From NCBI RefSeq assembly GCF_007991455.1, contig NZ_BJYJ01000002.1, positions 310,001-374,000 of the forward strand: a stretch of DNA of 64,000 bases, written 5' to 3'. The stretch is from Chryseobacterium hagamense. Its GTDB lineage: Bacteria; Bacteroidota; Bacteroidia; Flavobacteriales; Weeksellaceae. Positions 8,939 through 18,046 of the stretch are shown here, in pieces. How positions within the stretch are numbered: the first letter of the stretch is position 1; every line of letters starts with the position of its first letter. The translations under genes were made by a program, and so were the position numbers. The notes under the pieces were generated by a model. It searched no databases, was not told the origin of the DNA, and saw only the letters and a program-made list of their open reading frames with translations.

Positions 8939-9718
8939 ATGAAGCCCGGATTGTCATTGATACTGCTTTTTACTTATATATTCCTGTTTTCACAACAGAA
9001 AATATCGGGAAAAGTTTCGGATGAAGACGGCATTGTTTTACCGGCGGTCACCGTAATGAATATGGCTACGGAACAAAAAGTATACACCGCGGATGACGGC
9101 AGTTTTTCCATCGATGTATCTTCTCCCGGTGACGAGATCAGATTCGTGAGAAGCGGCTTTGAAAGATCCTCCATGAAAGCTTCGGACAGGATCAATAAGG
9201 TGCTGGACATTCGTCTTATAAGAGTGGCCCGGGAAATTCAGGAAGTGCAGGTCGCTAAGCTGACCGGAGATCTTACCAGAGACTCAAAAGCAGTGGCCCG
9301 AATCGACCGGTCGCAGGTCGTGGAAGATGCGGTAGGCCTTCCGCAACCGGTGGGCAAAATGCGTGAAACTCCGGCTGATGTCAAGCAGGTACTGATCCCG
9401 ATTCTTCTGGGAAATCTGAATGTGCAGGGCATGTATGACCTTGTAAGCGGAGACGCGCGAAGGATGAAGCGGAAGTACCGGTATGATGATCTCCAGGAAG
9501 ATATAGCATGGATCAGAGCCCGGGTGGAAGATGAATATTTTACCAAAGAAGGCATCCCGGCTGAAAGAATTTCCGAATTTATTGAATTTGCTTTTGTCAA
9601 CCGTCCACAATCCAGAACTTTTGTAAGGGCTAAAAATTTAACGGGCGTGCTGTCGAGAATGGAAGACGCGTTTCCTGTTTTCCTCGCAAGGCTGAAAGAA
9701 TCGCAGACAGAAAAATAA
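8939..9718 (+). CDS. Secreted carboxypeptidase-regulatory-like domain protein, copy 2
   Basis: 259 residues, 6 bp after its paralogue and surely cotranscribed. It has a signal peptide (about residues 1-18), then the same regulatory-like domain (ISGKVSDEDGIVLPAVTVMN...GSFSIDVSSPGDEIRFV), a shared VAKLTGDLT/KKNLTGDLK junction and a diverged helical C-terminal half. The pair looks like a tandem duplication. The binding partner is unknown. Confidence 0.75.
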   Translation: MKPGLSLILLFTYIFLFSQQKISGKVSDEDGIVLPAVTVMNMATEQKVYTADDGSFSIDVSSPGDEIRFVRSGFERSSMKASDRINKVLDIRLIRVAREIQEVQVAKLTGDLTRDSKAVARIDRSQVVEDAVGLPQPVGKMRETPADVKQVLIPILLGNLNVQGMYDLVSGDARRMKRKYRYDDLQEDIAWIRARVEDEYFTKEGIPAERISEFIEFAFVNRPQSRTFVRAKNLTGVLSRMEDAFPVFLARLKESQTEK

Positions 9719-9741
9719 AACCGGAACAATAAATTCCGGTT
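9719..9741. terminator. Bidirectional terminator
   Basis: aaccggaa (9719-9726) pairs with ttccggtt (9734-9741) between convergent genes, with A/T-rich flanks on each side. Confidence 0.7.
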
Positions 9742-9746
9742 ATATA

Positions 9747-10259
9747 TTAATGGTATACGATATCGTATATTTCGTCTTTCACCTCCTTCAGGTTTTCAGG
9801 AATATAATTGGCCAGCAGCCACAGTTCCATAGGGTCCTTGCCCTCGCCGTAACTGGGCTGAACGTACATTTCGTCAATCAGGGTAAATCCGTTTTTGCGG
9901 TAAAAAGAATACCGCCGCTGAGTGTTTTCATTTAAATGGCCATGTTCGATTTCCAGAATGATCCGCGGATAATTCTCAAAAAGATATCCGGTAATCGCTG
10001 ATCCCAGTTTTTGGTTTCTGAAGTCCTCGAATACTTCAAAATGTTCCACAAAAGCAAAGCTGCTCAGCTCCCAGATTATCAGGTAGCCGATATTTTTAGC
10101 ATCATGCAGTACCGAAACGATCTTTACTTTAGGGTGTGAGAAAAGCGGATGCAGTTTGTTCCAGTCCCGTCTTTCATTTTCAGGAAACGTTTTGCAGTAA
10201 GCATCGAAAATCTCCCGGACCCGGTAGTCTTCAGCAGAAGTAATCTGTATAAATTCCAT
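9747..10259 (-). CDS. GNAT family N-acetyltransferase
   Basis: 170 residues. The acetyl-CoA binding motif A is seen as EHFEVFEDFRNQKLGSAI (about residues 72-90), followed by the typical RRYSFYRKNGF motif B segment (about 115-125). The substrate cannot be read from sequence. It starts 2 bp after the PspC-domain gene and is the last gene of a three-gene unit with DUF2851 and PspC. Confidence 0.85.
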   Translation of the reverse strand: MEFIQITSAEDYRVREIFDAYCKTFPENERRDWNKLHPLFSHPKVKIVSVLHDAKNIGYLIIWELSSFAFVEHFEVFEDFRNQKLGSAITGYLFENYPRIILEIEHGHLNENTQRRYSFYRKNGFTLIDEMYVQPSYGEGKDPMELWLLANYIPENLKEVKDEIYDIVYH

Positions 10260-10261
10260 AG

Positions 10262-10483
10262 TTATAAATCAAAAACATTGGGCCTTCTGGTAATGAAAAT
10301 ATCTTTTACCCAAAGGGTAAAGGCCAGTCCCAGGTAAATCAAAAAGAAAAAACCTGCCGTTGCAAACGTGGAATAAATGAAAAATACACGCAGTTTCGAC
10401 ACAGGGATGCCCAACTTTGTACCGGTTCTGGTGAGGGCTCCAAACCATTCCCTTTCCATCTTGTGGCGGATATTATCTAGCAT
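10262..10483 (-). CDS. Small PspC-domain membrane protein
   Basis: 73 residues, one PspC-type domain: a short amphipathic start, LGIPVSKLRVFFIY, then a hydrophobic segment (about residues 38-60). In other bacteria PspC is an inner-membrane sensor of envelope stress; this stand-alone short form has no DNA-binding part. Its first 11 bases overlap the end of the DUF2851 gene, which implies translational coupling. Confidence 0.75.
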   Translation of the reverse strand: MLDNIRHKMEREWFGALTRTGTKLGIPVSKLRVFFIYSTFATAGFFFLIYLGLAFTLWVKDIFITRRPNVFDL

Positions 10484-11750
10484 GTGAAGGTTCTTTTAAA
10501 AGTTTAAATCCAATGCTGCAATTTAGGCAATTTTTTTGTTCACAGAAATGATTAAAATGATAAATCAGGCTCTGGCTTTCCAAGGCAGTGCTGCACTTCA
10601 TTCCAAGGATTTTCCAGCCGTCCGTCACCGAATTTTTTTCTGCCGTCATGGCATTGTAAAAATTAATGATCTCATCCGCAATATTTTCACGACGGTATTT
10701 ATGGTAAGTATACTTCAGCGGCAGCAGGGTATTCAGGATAAGCAGTTCCATAAAATCCCTGGTGAGGTTTTTCGGCTGATCAACGGAAGATATTTTGCCG
10801 AAATTAAAACGGTGATCCCAGTATTCCGAAGCTTTCACCTCCCGCAGCAACCCGTATAATTCTTCCGGTTTTTCTATCTGAATAACTTTTGAGAATAGAT
10901 TCTGGTGCTGGTGATAGAGACCGGCGAGCTGTGACAGCCGGATGGTCGGGAAATTCGGAGGACGGAGCCTTGAGAATTTCGGCCGGAATTTAAGTTTTGG
11001 AATTTGAAATTTGGTGCTCAGGAAATCGAATTCACGTTTCCACATTCCCATCTGTTCATCTTCCGGATTCTCCAGCCAGCCTGCGATTCCGAAAAACAAG
11101 GCTTCCAGCTGGAACCGGTTTTGCCGGACCTTATTAATGATAACGAAATCAATGCTTTCGGCTATCTGACGGAAAATGAAAGCGTTTACCTTTAATCCGA
11201 AAGAGTAGGCCAGGCTGTGAAACAGGACGGCTTCAAAATTATTCTTAAACTGGCTCAGGTTTTGTTCCAGTTCAGCAGATTTATCTTCCAGTTTTTTCAG
11301 GATGTTTGATTCATGAAAATGAACCGGAATCTGGTCAGGTCTGAAAATTTGTTCACAGGGAATAAACCGGGTTTCGCCGATCAGCTTTTCGTATTTCCGG
11401 AGCACGGTAGTATCAATATGCTCCTTCAGCTCAAGCGTCGGAATATTCTGCTCCACCAGTTCCTCAATTTCAAGATCGTGCTGGAAAACGACGTGGAGAA
11501 TGATGTTCCGGTAATTGGGGTCAATGGAATGATTGTGGAAAATCCAGTCGGAAGATTTAACGTGAAGCTCGATGTTTCCTGCGAAAACCACCCCATTCAT
11601 TTTAATTTTCCCTGCTAAAAAGTCCGGTCCCGCATCAGTATTCCATTTACCGAAATCCAGGATTTCCACAGGATCGCCCGCCGTGTTTTTAAAGTCGAAA
11701 TGGGTGAATACTTTATAGTTCCAAAGGTATTGGAGTAATTTTTCCGTCAT
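10473..11750 (-). CDS. DUF2851 family protein
   Basis: 425 residues. The N-terminal half carries the family signature: WNTDAGPDFLAGKI, then NIELHVKSSDW and YRNIILHVVF (about residues 35-90). The signature is rich in Asp, Glu and His as in a nuclease-like fold, but the activity is not established. The C-terminal end has a CxxC-like pair near FCEQKNCLNCSIGF. No signal peptide is present, so it is cytoplasmic. It is the first gene of the DUF2851-PspC-GNAT unit. Confidence 0.85.
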   Translation of the reverse strand: MTEKLLQYLWNYKVFTHFDFKNTAGDPVEILDFGKWNTDAGPDFLAGKIKMNGVVFAGNIELHVKSSDWIFHNHSIDPNYRNIILHVVFQHDLEIEELVEQNIPTLELKEHIDTTVLRKYEKLIGETRFIPCEQIFRPDQIPVHFHESNILKKLEDKSAELEQNLSQFKNNFEAVLFHSLAYSFGLKVNAFIFRQIAESIDFVIINKVRQNRFQLEALFFGIAGWLENPEDEQMGMWKREFDFLSTKFQIPKLKFRPKFSRLRPPNFPTIRLSQLAGLYHQHQNLFSKVIQIEKPEELYGLLREVKASEYWDHRFNFGKISSVDQPKNLTRDFMELLILNTLLPLKYTYHKYRRENIADEIINFYNAMTAEKNSVTDGWKILGMKCSTALESQSLIYHFNHFCEQKNCLNCSIGFKLLKEPSHAR

Positions 11751-11813
11751 AGGTGTTTCTTTGTGTTGGGCTAATTTAATAAATATTTATAATTAACCAC
11801 CGTATTTTCATCC

Positions 11814-11850
11814 ATAAAAAAAAGCAGCATCCTTTAGGAATACTGCTTTT
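11814..11850 (-). terminator. Terminator of the GH3-bshA operon
   Basis: On the minus strand aaaagcag pairs with ctgctttt (11843-11850 and 11820-11827), with a further TCCT/AGGA inner stem, followed by eight T residues. Confidence 0.8.
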
Positions 11851-11871
11851 GTATAGTCTGAGTAAAAAAGC

Positions 11872-13020
11872 CTAAGCCTTCGTCAGCTCACTTTTAAAAT
11901 TTTCAATCGTGGTCCGGTACATTTCCTCGTAGATCGGAAGGATGTTTTTCAGATCGAATTTGATGGCCTGTTCCTTGGCGTTCTCCTTCATGGTGGCCAG
12001 AAGTTCTTCGTTGCTCAGCAGCTTGATGGTATAGTTGCTCATGGCTTCTACATTTCCGATTTCGGCAAGGAAACCGGTTTCGCCCTGGATGTTTACTTCA
12101 GGAATTCCTCCTGCGTTGGAACTGATGACCGGCGTATGGGCCGCCATCGCTTCCAACGCCGCCAGCCCAAAGCTTTCCTGCTCCGAAGGCAGTAAAAATA
12201 CATCCGAAAGCTGGAGGATTTTATAGAGATCGTTTACTTTCCCCAACAGGCGGATCTTGGAAATCAGGTCCGGGTTTTCTTCCAGGAACTGGTTTACTTT
12301 TTCCATATCCGGTCCCTCGCCGATGATGATCAGCTTCGATTTTACCTTTTTCTGCACATTTTTGAAGATCTGCAGCACTTCATCCACCCTTTTTACCGGA
12401 CGCAGATTGGAAACATGGATCAGGATTTTTTCATCCGGATTGGCAAATTGCGTCCGCTGGCATTCGTTGCGTTCCTGAAACTCGGAATTGTCGATGAAGT
12501 TGGTAATGACCTGGATTTCCTTTTTAATTTTAAAAAACTGCAGCGTATCCCGTTTCAGGCTTTCGGAAACCGAGGTGATGGCATCCGACTGGTTGATGGA
12601 GAATTCCACCGCATGTTTATAGCTTGGGTGCTGTCCTACTAAAGTAATATCTGTTCCGTGAAGGGTGGTGACCAGAGGAATATCGTTGTTGTCTTCCTTC
12701 AGCATCTGCTTGGCGGTAAAAGCGGCATACGCATAAGGGATTGCGTAATGCGCGTGAAGAAGATCAAGCTTGTAAAGATTTACAACGCGGTAAATCATCG
12801 AGCTCAGCGCAATATCATAAGGCTGATACTGGAACAGCGGATAGGTCTGAACATTTACCCGGTGAAAGAAAATATTCGGGTTGGTAATGTCGAGTCTGGC
12901 GGGAAGCGCGTTGCTGATGAAATGGACCTCATAGCCTTTGTTGGCGAGAGACATTCCGAGCTCTGTTGCCACGATTCCGCTTCCTCCGTAGGTCGGATAG
13001 CAAAGTATGCCTATTTTCAT
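11872..13020 (-). CDS. bshA: N-acetyl-alpha-D-glucosaminyl L-malate synthase
   Basis: First enzyme of bacillithiol synthesis; joins GlcNAc from UDP-GlcNAc to L-malate. 382 residues, normal for the family. The N-terminus MKIGILCYPTYGGSGIVATELG is diagnostic of BshA, and the GT4 donor-site motif EQESFGLAALEAMA lies near residue 275. Cytoplasmic. It begins 18 bp after the preceding secreted protein gene and ends the GH3 operon. No bshB or bshC lies in the window. Confidence 0.93.
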   Translation of the reverse strand: MKIGILCYPTYGGSGIVATELGMSLANKGYEVHFISNALPARLDITNPNIFFHRVNVQTYPLFQYQPYDIALSSMIYRVVNLYKLDLLHAHYAIPYAYAAFTAKQMLKEDNNDIPLVTTLHGTDITLVGQHPSYKHAVEFSINQSDAITSVSESLKRDTLQFFKIKKEIQVITNFIDNSEFQERNECQRTQFANPDEKILIHVSNLRPVKRVDEVLQIFKNVQKKVKSKLIIIGEGPDMEKVNQFLEENPDLISKIRLLGKVNDLYKILQLSDVFLLPSEQESFGLAALEAMAAHTPVISSNAGGIPEVNIQGETGFLAEIGNVEAMSNYTIKLLSNEELLATMKENAKEQAIKFDLKNILPIYEEMYRTTIENFKSELTKA

Positions 13021-13038
13021 GTATTTTGTGGGTATTTT

Positions 13039-13692
13039 TTAATTGTTTGTAGTGCTGCAGTTTTTTTCATAATAATCGATGAGAACTTTAACATCATTAT
13101 TTTTGATCTCAATTTTTCCATCATTAAAATCACTTACCAGCTGGGGGCAGATATCTGTAAAAAAATTTTTAACCTGTCGTCTTACAATCTGTTTTTTATT
13201 GGGGGTCCACATACTATTGTCAAAATATATTAGATGTGGTTTTTCATTTTTATACTGGAAAAAAAAGTTATATAATTCAGAGGGTTTTACCGTGTAATGA
13301 TAAGCGTTTCTCACTCCGGCATCATAACTGTATCCTACATACGTTGAAATGTCTCCTGAGGTTGATATTTTTCTGATCCATCCATAATTTGATTTAGGTT
13401 TGTCAGATAAAAAATAATAGATGAATTCCCTAAGTTCCGCAGTCACGGACTGGTTGTTATTCAGATGAATATATTCAACTTTATCCAGTAAATTAATCTT
13501 AATTTTTTCTTTCTTTTTAGAGCCATTTTCTATGAATGCCAATTTGGTCTCTTCGTTGGACACCATATCCGCCTTTCCTGTTTTTTTGCTCCCATCCAGA
13601 AAATACAGGACAGCATCAAATTCCTGCGCCTTTATATTTAAAGAAACGGTAACCACCAAAACCGTTAAAAGTTTACTGATTTTTAACATCAT
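13039..13692 (-). CDS. Secreted protein of unknown function
   Basis: 217 residues with a signal peptide (cut after NIKAQ, about residue 22). The rest is a beta-rich chain that begins FDAVLYFLDGSKKTGKADM, a pattern common in uncharacterised Flavobacteriia secreted proteins, with a Lys/Asn-rich end and two Cys. It is more AT-rich than its neighbours. It sits 12 bp after the GH3 gene and 18 bp before bshA, so it is part of one operon. Function unknown. Confidence 0.75.
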   Translation of the reverse strand: MMLKISKLLTVLVVTVSLNIKAQEFDAVLYFLDGSKKTGKADMVSNEETKLAFIENGSKKKEKIKINLLDKVEYIHLNNNQSVTAELREFIYYFLSDKPKSNYGWIRKISTSGDISTYVGYSYDAGVRNAYHYTVKPSELYNFFFQYKNEKPHLIYFDNSMWTPNKKQIVRRQVKNFFTDICPQLVSDFNDGKIEIKNNDVKVLIDYYEKNCSTTNN

Positions 13693-13704
13693 TTGTTTTG
13701 TGAA

Positions 13705-15384
13705 TTATTTTAAATCAATTCCCATTCCCGGTTTTAAGGAATCATTTACCACAACAGGAAGCCTGCCGTGGATCACTGTTTTTCCGTTCAGCGCATCTGC
13801 CGTAGCGGTCATCGAATCGTCGTTATTTTCATAAGCAACCAATACCGTGGGTACTTTGGAAATGTCGATATCCTTTAGCGCATAAGGACTTCCGAAGACG
13901 GTAAGGATCACATTCTGATTTTTTGTTAAATCAGCGAGGGTTTTTTTTGCGGCATCGGAAATTTTATAAGGTTTGTAAGCCGTTGAATTATCTTTATGAA
14001 AACCGGCAATCACCGTGGAATTTGCAGGGATCGTATTGATTTCACCTGCTTTTTTGATGATAATGTTATTGCCCAACCGGTTGGCAAACGTCTGATAAGG
14101 GCCTTCTTCCAAAGGCACATAATATATTGTGCTGCGGCCTAAAGGAAGCAGATTTCTGTCGTTTTTAAGCAAAGTGACGGCGTTGGAATATAAATTCCGG
14201 ACCAACGTTTCATGGGTGTCGTTATTTAAGTCGGAGCTGATGTTTTCCGGATTTTTAGGTTCATATCGATCAAGGCCCAGGAAATATTTGGTCAGAAGGA
14301 TTTTCCTCACGCTTTCTTCCACTCTGGATTGGGGAATCTCCCCGTTATCGATTGATTTCTGGATCAGCTTTTTTCCTTCTGCAACGCCCTGTGAGAACAG
14401 CATGATGTCGTTGCCTGCCTTAAAGGCCATGGCGTCCAGTTCTCCCGGTTTGTATTTGTTAGCTACAGCGCCCATGTTCAATGCGTCGGTAATGATCAGG
14501 CCTTTATAGCCCAATTTGTTTTTCAATAATCCGGTAATGATATTTTTGGAGACTGAGGCCGGAATTCCTTTGGCCGGTTCAAGGGCCGGAACGTACAGGT
14601 GGGCCACCATTACTCCGCCGATCCCTTTGTCCATTAAAGCTTTAAAAGGAGCAAGCTCTACTGAGTTCAGTCTTTCCGGATTATGGGAAACAACCGGCAG
14701 ATCCAGATGGGAATCGGTACTGGTATCACCGTGCCCCGGAAAATGCTTGATGGCAGCCAATATGTTACCGTTTTGAAGTCCTTGGGCATAGGATAAGGCA
14801 GAATTTACCACATTATTTACTTCTGATCCGAAACTCCGATTTCCGATGATGGGATTGTTCGGATTGGTATTGACGTCAACTACCGGTGCGAAATCCCAGT
14901 TGATGCCCATTCGGTGACAGTCTTCCGCGATTTTGGCAGCCATCTGCTTAATCAGTTCTTTATCCTGAATGGCACCCAGCGTCATGGCCCATGGATATTT
15001 ATGAGCAGCAGGGATTCTCTGGAACAGGCCCCATTCGGCATCCATCCCGATCATCAGGGGAACTCCGGATTTCTGCTGGAATTCATTGACGAGATTGATT
15101 TCCCTGGCTGCATCATCCTGCATGAGGATCAGCCCTCCGATCTTATCGCTGGAAACCATGTTTCTCACTTTTTCAATTTCCGCCTCACCCCGGTTGGTAT
15201 AAAGGGCTACAATAAAAAGCTGGCCCAGCTTTTCATCCTGGGAAAGCTTTTTATAGGTCTTGTCCACCCATTGTTCTGCTTTTTTCATCTCCTGTCTGGA
15301 AATGTTTTCAGGTACGTACTGAGCCGTAGCGGGGGTGCTTAAAAAAAGGAAAATAAAGAGTGATGTAAAACCCAGTTTCTTCAT
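13705..15384 (-). CDS. GH3 family beta-N-acetylhexosaminidase-like protein
   Basis: 559 residues with signal peptide MKKLGFTSLFIFLFLSTPATAQ; the upstream in-frame extension is rejected for that reason. The GH3 N-terminal barrel carries KHFPGHGDTSTDSHLDLP (about residues 215-232), whose Asp-His loop is the NagZ-type acid/base, and ITDALNMGAV (about 300) with the nucleophile Asp. A C-terminal GH3 second domain follows. Likely a periplasmic or surface glycosidase of N-acetylhexosamine linkages such as muropeptides. It leads the operon with the unknown secreted protein and bshA. Substrate is inferred. Confidence 0.88.
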   Translation of the reverse strand: MKKLGFTSLFIFLFLSTPATAQYVPENISRQEMKKAEQWVDKTYKKLSQDEKLGQLFIVALYTNRGEAEIEKVRNMVSSDKIGGLILMQDDAAREINLVNEFQQKSGVPLMIGMDAEWGLFQRIPAAHKYPWAMTLGAIQDKELIKQMAAKIAEDCHRMGINWDFAPVVDVNTNPNNPIIGNRSFGSEVNNVVNSALSYAQGLQNGNILAAIKHFPGHGDTSTDSHLDLPVVSHNPERLNSVELAPFKALMDKGIGGVMVAHLYVPALEPAKGIPASVSKNIITGLLKNKLGYKGLIITDALNMGAVANKYKPGELDAMAFKAGNDIMLFSQGVAEGKKLIQKSIDNGEIPQSRVEESVRKILLTKYFLGLDRYEPKNPENISSDLNNDTHETLVRNLYSNAVTLLKNDRNLLPLGRSTIYYVPLEEGPYQTFANRLGNNIIIKKAGEINTIPANSTVIAGFHKDNSTAYKPYKISDAAKKTLADLTKNQNVILTVFGSPYALKDIDISKVPTVLVAYENNDDSMTATADALNGKTVIHGRLPVVVNDSLKPGMGIDLK

Positions 15385-15400
15385 AATGATTGAATAAGAA

Positions 15401-15408
15401 CAAAAATA
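15401..15408 (-). promoter_or_regulatory. Candidate -7 element of the GH3-bshA operon
   Basis: On the minus strand TATTTTTG fits TAnnTTTG and lies 16 bp before the GH3 start. The -33 element is not clear. Confidence 0.4.
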
Positions 15409-15501
15409 CAATTAAAAAAACGATGAAAACCATATTTTTGAATTTTTTGGTATATGATTTGGATACGCTTCATAAATAATAAACAACTAAACTTTTATAA
15501 A

Positions 15502-16029
15502 ATGAAAAAAATTCTTCCGATTTTATTACTGGCTTTTGTGAGCCTGTTTATATTCAGTTGTGATAACAATGATGACAATAATGCCCCGTATCAGGATAAC
15601 GATACTTATTCGCAGATGAGGGATGTTACCGGATCATTCAATAGCGGAAACAGCTATGCTTTTACACAGGGGATTAACATTCAAAGTACAGATGTTGTAC
15701 TGGTATACAGAAAAGCGGGTAATGCATGGCAACAGATTCCGTATACATGGTACCTGGATGCAGCAACTTCTACTTCAGCAAGAAAATTTGATTATAATTT
15801 TGTTTTCGATTCTCAGAACGTACAAATCAGAATTGACAATGCAAACTTCAATCTTTCTTCCATGTCGTCTACAGAAGCAGCTAATTACTTAACAAACCAA
15901 ACTTTCAGAATTGTTCTGGTTCCTGCAAGTTCAGGTAAAACAAAGATAGATTACAGCGATTACAATGCAGTTGTGAAATATTATAATCTCGATGAATCCA
16001 AAGTAATTAAAACCACTGTTACCAAATAA
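15502..16029 (+). CDS. Secreted lipoprotein of unknown function
   Basis: 175 residues from ATG 15502. The lipobox LFIFSC (Cys about residue 20) followed by an Asp/Asn-rich tether indicates an outer-membrane-anchored lipoprotein. The mature part is beta-rich and has no recognised motif. The in-frame start at 15454 is rejected because it would put 16 polar residues before the signal peptide. Bounded by a perfect terminator downstream. Divergent from the GH3 operon. Confidence 0.8.
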   Translation: MKKILPILLLAFVSLFIFSCDNNDDNNAPYQDNDTYSQMRDVTGSFNSGNSYAFTQGINIQSTDVVLVYRKAGNAWQQIPYTWYLDAATSTSARKFDYNFVFDSQNVQIRIDNANFNLSSMSSTEAANYLTNQTFRIVLVPASSGKTKIDYSDYNAVVKYYNLDESKVIKTTVTK

Positions 16030-16061
16030 GAATATATCTTTTCAGTTTTTATAATTACAAA

Positions 16062-16091
16062 AAAAGCTCCGGAATTAATTCCGGAGCTTTT
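16062..16091. terminator. Perfect 30-bp palindromic bidirectional terminator
   Basis: aaaagctccggaatt (16062-16076) and its exact complement (16077-16091) form an uninterrupted palindrome between the convergent lipoprotein and ribA genes, with T tracts on both strands. Confidence 0.85.
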
Positions 16092-16111
16092 GCTATATAT
16101 GGCTTAAGGTA

Positions 16112-16708
16112 TTAACTTTCATTATCATCAAGAAGATGGCCGAAATAATCTTTTTTGGTCTTCAGATATCCCCTGCTGATTTCATTCGCCGGGATCTGCA
16201 AAGGAAGCCTGGCATTGAGGTGGATATTGCTTTCTACTACATATTTTACCTTTTCCGGATTATTGGTAAGAAGATTAATATCTTTCACATTCAACAAAGT
16301 CAGAATTTCGATGGCGACCCCAAAATTTCTGTCATCTGCAGGAAGCCCAAGTTTCAGGTTAGCTTCTACCGTATCGAAGCCCTGCTCCTGTAAGGCATAA
16401 GCCTTTAATTTATTGATGATGCCGATATTTCTTCCCTCCTGGCGAAGATAGATGATAATGCCTCCGTTTTCGTGGATGTACTTCATCGCAGCATCTAACT
16501 GCTGCCCGCATTCACATTTTTTTGAATGGAAAACTTCTCCGGTAATACATTCTGAATGAAAACGAACATTCACCGGTTTTGAAAAATCCGTATTTTCGGC
16601 GATAATAGCCATATGCGGCATCCAATCGTTTTCATTTTCGGAGAGGGCGATCATTCGGAAAGTTCCGTATTCCGTAGGAACATTGGATTCCGCCTGAATT
16701 TTAATCAT
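16112..16708 (-). CDS. ribA: GTP cyclohydrolase II
   Basis: Opens the imidazole ring of GTP in the first committed step of riboflavin synthesis. 198 residues, a stand-alone RibA without a RibB half. Zinc ligands C54, C65 and C67 are in HSECITGEVFHSKKCECG; the IYLRQEGRNIG and LLTNNPEKV motifs are intact. It is the last gene of the minus-strand envelope cluster, 15 bp after a lipoprotein gene, so its expression may be tied to that cluster. Confidence 0.95.
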   Translation of the reverse strand: MIKIQAESNVPTEYGTFRMIALSENENDWMPHMAIIAENTDFSKPVNVRFHSECITGEVFHSKKCECGQQLDAAMKYIHENGGIIIYLRQEGRNIGIINKLKAYALQEQGFDTVEANLKLGLPADDRNFGVAIEILTLLNVKDINLLTNNPEKVKYVVESNIHLNARLPLQIPANEISRGYLKTKKDYFGHLLDDNES

Positions 16709-16723
16709 TGATTTCCTTTGGGT

Positions 16724-17182
16724 TTAATTTCTGTCTATAGAATCTTCAATGGCTGAAACATTACTTTTCAGCCTTACCAGATACCTGTTGAGGACTTCAT
16801 TGTCGTCGCTGTTCAGGCTTTGTCTTAATTTCTGAATCTTTTTGTATGATTTTTCGAAGTCTTTCAGAGCTTTATTTTTTCCGGGTATATTGCGGGCATC
16901 AATGGCATACAGATAATTCTGAAGGCTGTACTTCAAAGTGGTAATCTCTGTATTTAAAGTGGTGCTTTTAAATTGTGGAAAGGTAGCGGTAAGATTTGAA
17001 ATTTCGGAAGCATTTACATTTTCCTTTATATTCAGCTCAATACTGTTTTTTGCTCCGTTATCAGGATCCGGATCCTTGGTCTCGCTGTAAAAACTATTTG
17101 ACAGCGGAGAGAAGTTCGGCTTTTCCGTTGTGCAGGAAGAGGTGGTGATAATCAGTACTCCAAAAAAAATTAGTCGTTTCAT
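16724..17182 (-). CDS. Small lipoprotein of unknown function
   Basis: 152 residues with a lipobox ending TTSSC (Cys about 17). The mature protein is helical and charged, with a pattern of Leu heptads near the C-terminus suggesting coiled coil. ATGA overlap with the DUF4254 gene upstream shows coupled translation. Function unknown; position within the cluster suggests the envelope. Confidence 0.75.
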   Translation of the reverse strand: MKRLIFFGVLIITTSSCTTEKPNFSPLSNSFYSETKDPDPDNGAKNSIELNIKENVNASEISNLTATFPQFKSTTLNTEITTLKYSLQNYLYAIDARNIPGKNKALKDFEKSYKKIQKLRQSLNSDDNEVLNRYLVRLKSNVSAIEDSIDRN

Positions 17183-17793
17183 TTTTGCTGCCCCTTTTGA
17201 TAAAGGATTGGGTTAAGACTTTCATCGTTGTACATTTTCATTTGTTTGTACACTTTCATCTTAACGTCACCGTTCTCAATATCAGCAAGCAACTGATTAA
17301 TAGAAGTCGAAAGATCTTCCTGCTGGGTAAGAAGAACATCCAGTTTCGCCTGGCAATTGGCCCGGTGTTCTTCTGAAGCAGATTCCCTGTTGGCTTCCAA
17401 CGACATGTGATAAACCTTTAATGCAAGAATAGATAATCGGTCTACTGCCCATGCGACAGTTTCAGTATTGATTTTTGCATCGGGTTTAGGAGTTATATTT
17501 TCGTATTTTTTAAGAAACCAGCTGTCTATAAATTCCACCAGATCAGTTCTTTTCTGGTTGGATGCATCAATTGTCCTCTTAAGGGACAATGCTTCAGCCG
17601 GGTCAATATTTTCATCTCTTATTATATCTTCCAAATGCCATTGAACGGTATCAATCCAGTTCTTTGCATACAAAATCCGTTCCAAAGTATCTTTTTCGAA
17701 CGGGTTGTTAATTAAGGCATTGACATCATCAAAAACATGATAATCTTCAATAGATGTATTGAAGACTTTCCATGCAGTCTCGGTAAAATTCAT
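17179..17793 (-). CDS. DUF4254 domain-containing protein
   Basis: 204 residues, helical, no signal peptide. The N-terminal stretch with HLEDIIRDE and the later YHMSLEANRESASEEH segment fit DUF4254, a Bacteroidota family usually found beside glycosyltransferase or envelope genes. Biochemical role unknown. Lies 15 bp after tatA and overlaps the lipoprotein gene by 4 bp. Confidence 0.85.
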   Translation of the reverse strand: MNFTETAWKVFNTSIEDYHVFDDVNALINNPFEKDTLERILYAKNWIDTVQWHLEDIIRDENIDPAEALSLKRTIDASNQKRTDLVEFIDSWFLKKYENITPKPDAKINTETVAWAVDRLSILALKVYHMSLEANRESASEEHRANCQAKLDVLLTQQEDLSTSINQLLADIENGDVKMKVYKQMKMYNDESLNPILYQKGQQK

Positions 17794-17808
17794 CGGGTAA
17801 AAAGACTT

Positions 17809-18015
17809 TTAGTTTCCGGAAGGGGGATTGTTAGTCGTTTTGTTATCAGCACCCGGCTTGTCTTCTTCCTTTACGGCGTCTTTAAATTCTTTGATACCGG
17901 AACCTACTCCTCTCATCAATTCAGGAATCTTTTTACCTCCGAAAAGTAAAAGAAGAAGGATCGCTACGATCAGGATGTGTTGCCAAGATAATGACAATAT
18001 TGCTAATGTATTCAT
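17809..18015 (-). CDS. tatA: Twin-arginine translocase subunit TatA/TatE
   Basis: 68 residues: one N-terminal membrane helix (about 8-22), the conserved FGGKKIPELMRGVGSGIKEFK amphipathic hinge, and an acidic tail. Forms the protein-conducting element of the Tat pathway for folded proteins. TatC is not in the window. It sits between the EnvC-like and DUF4254 genes in one transcript. Confidence 0.93.
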   Translation of the reverse strand: MNTLAILSLSWQHILIVAILLLLLFGGKKIPELMRGVGSGIKEFKDAVKEEDKPGADNKTTNNPPSGN

Positions 18016-18046
18016 TTCTGTAAATTTTTACAAAGTTAGTCTTTTT

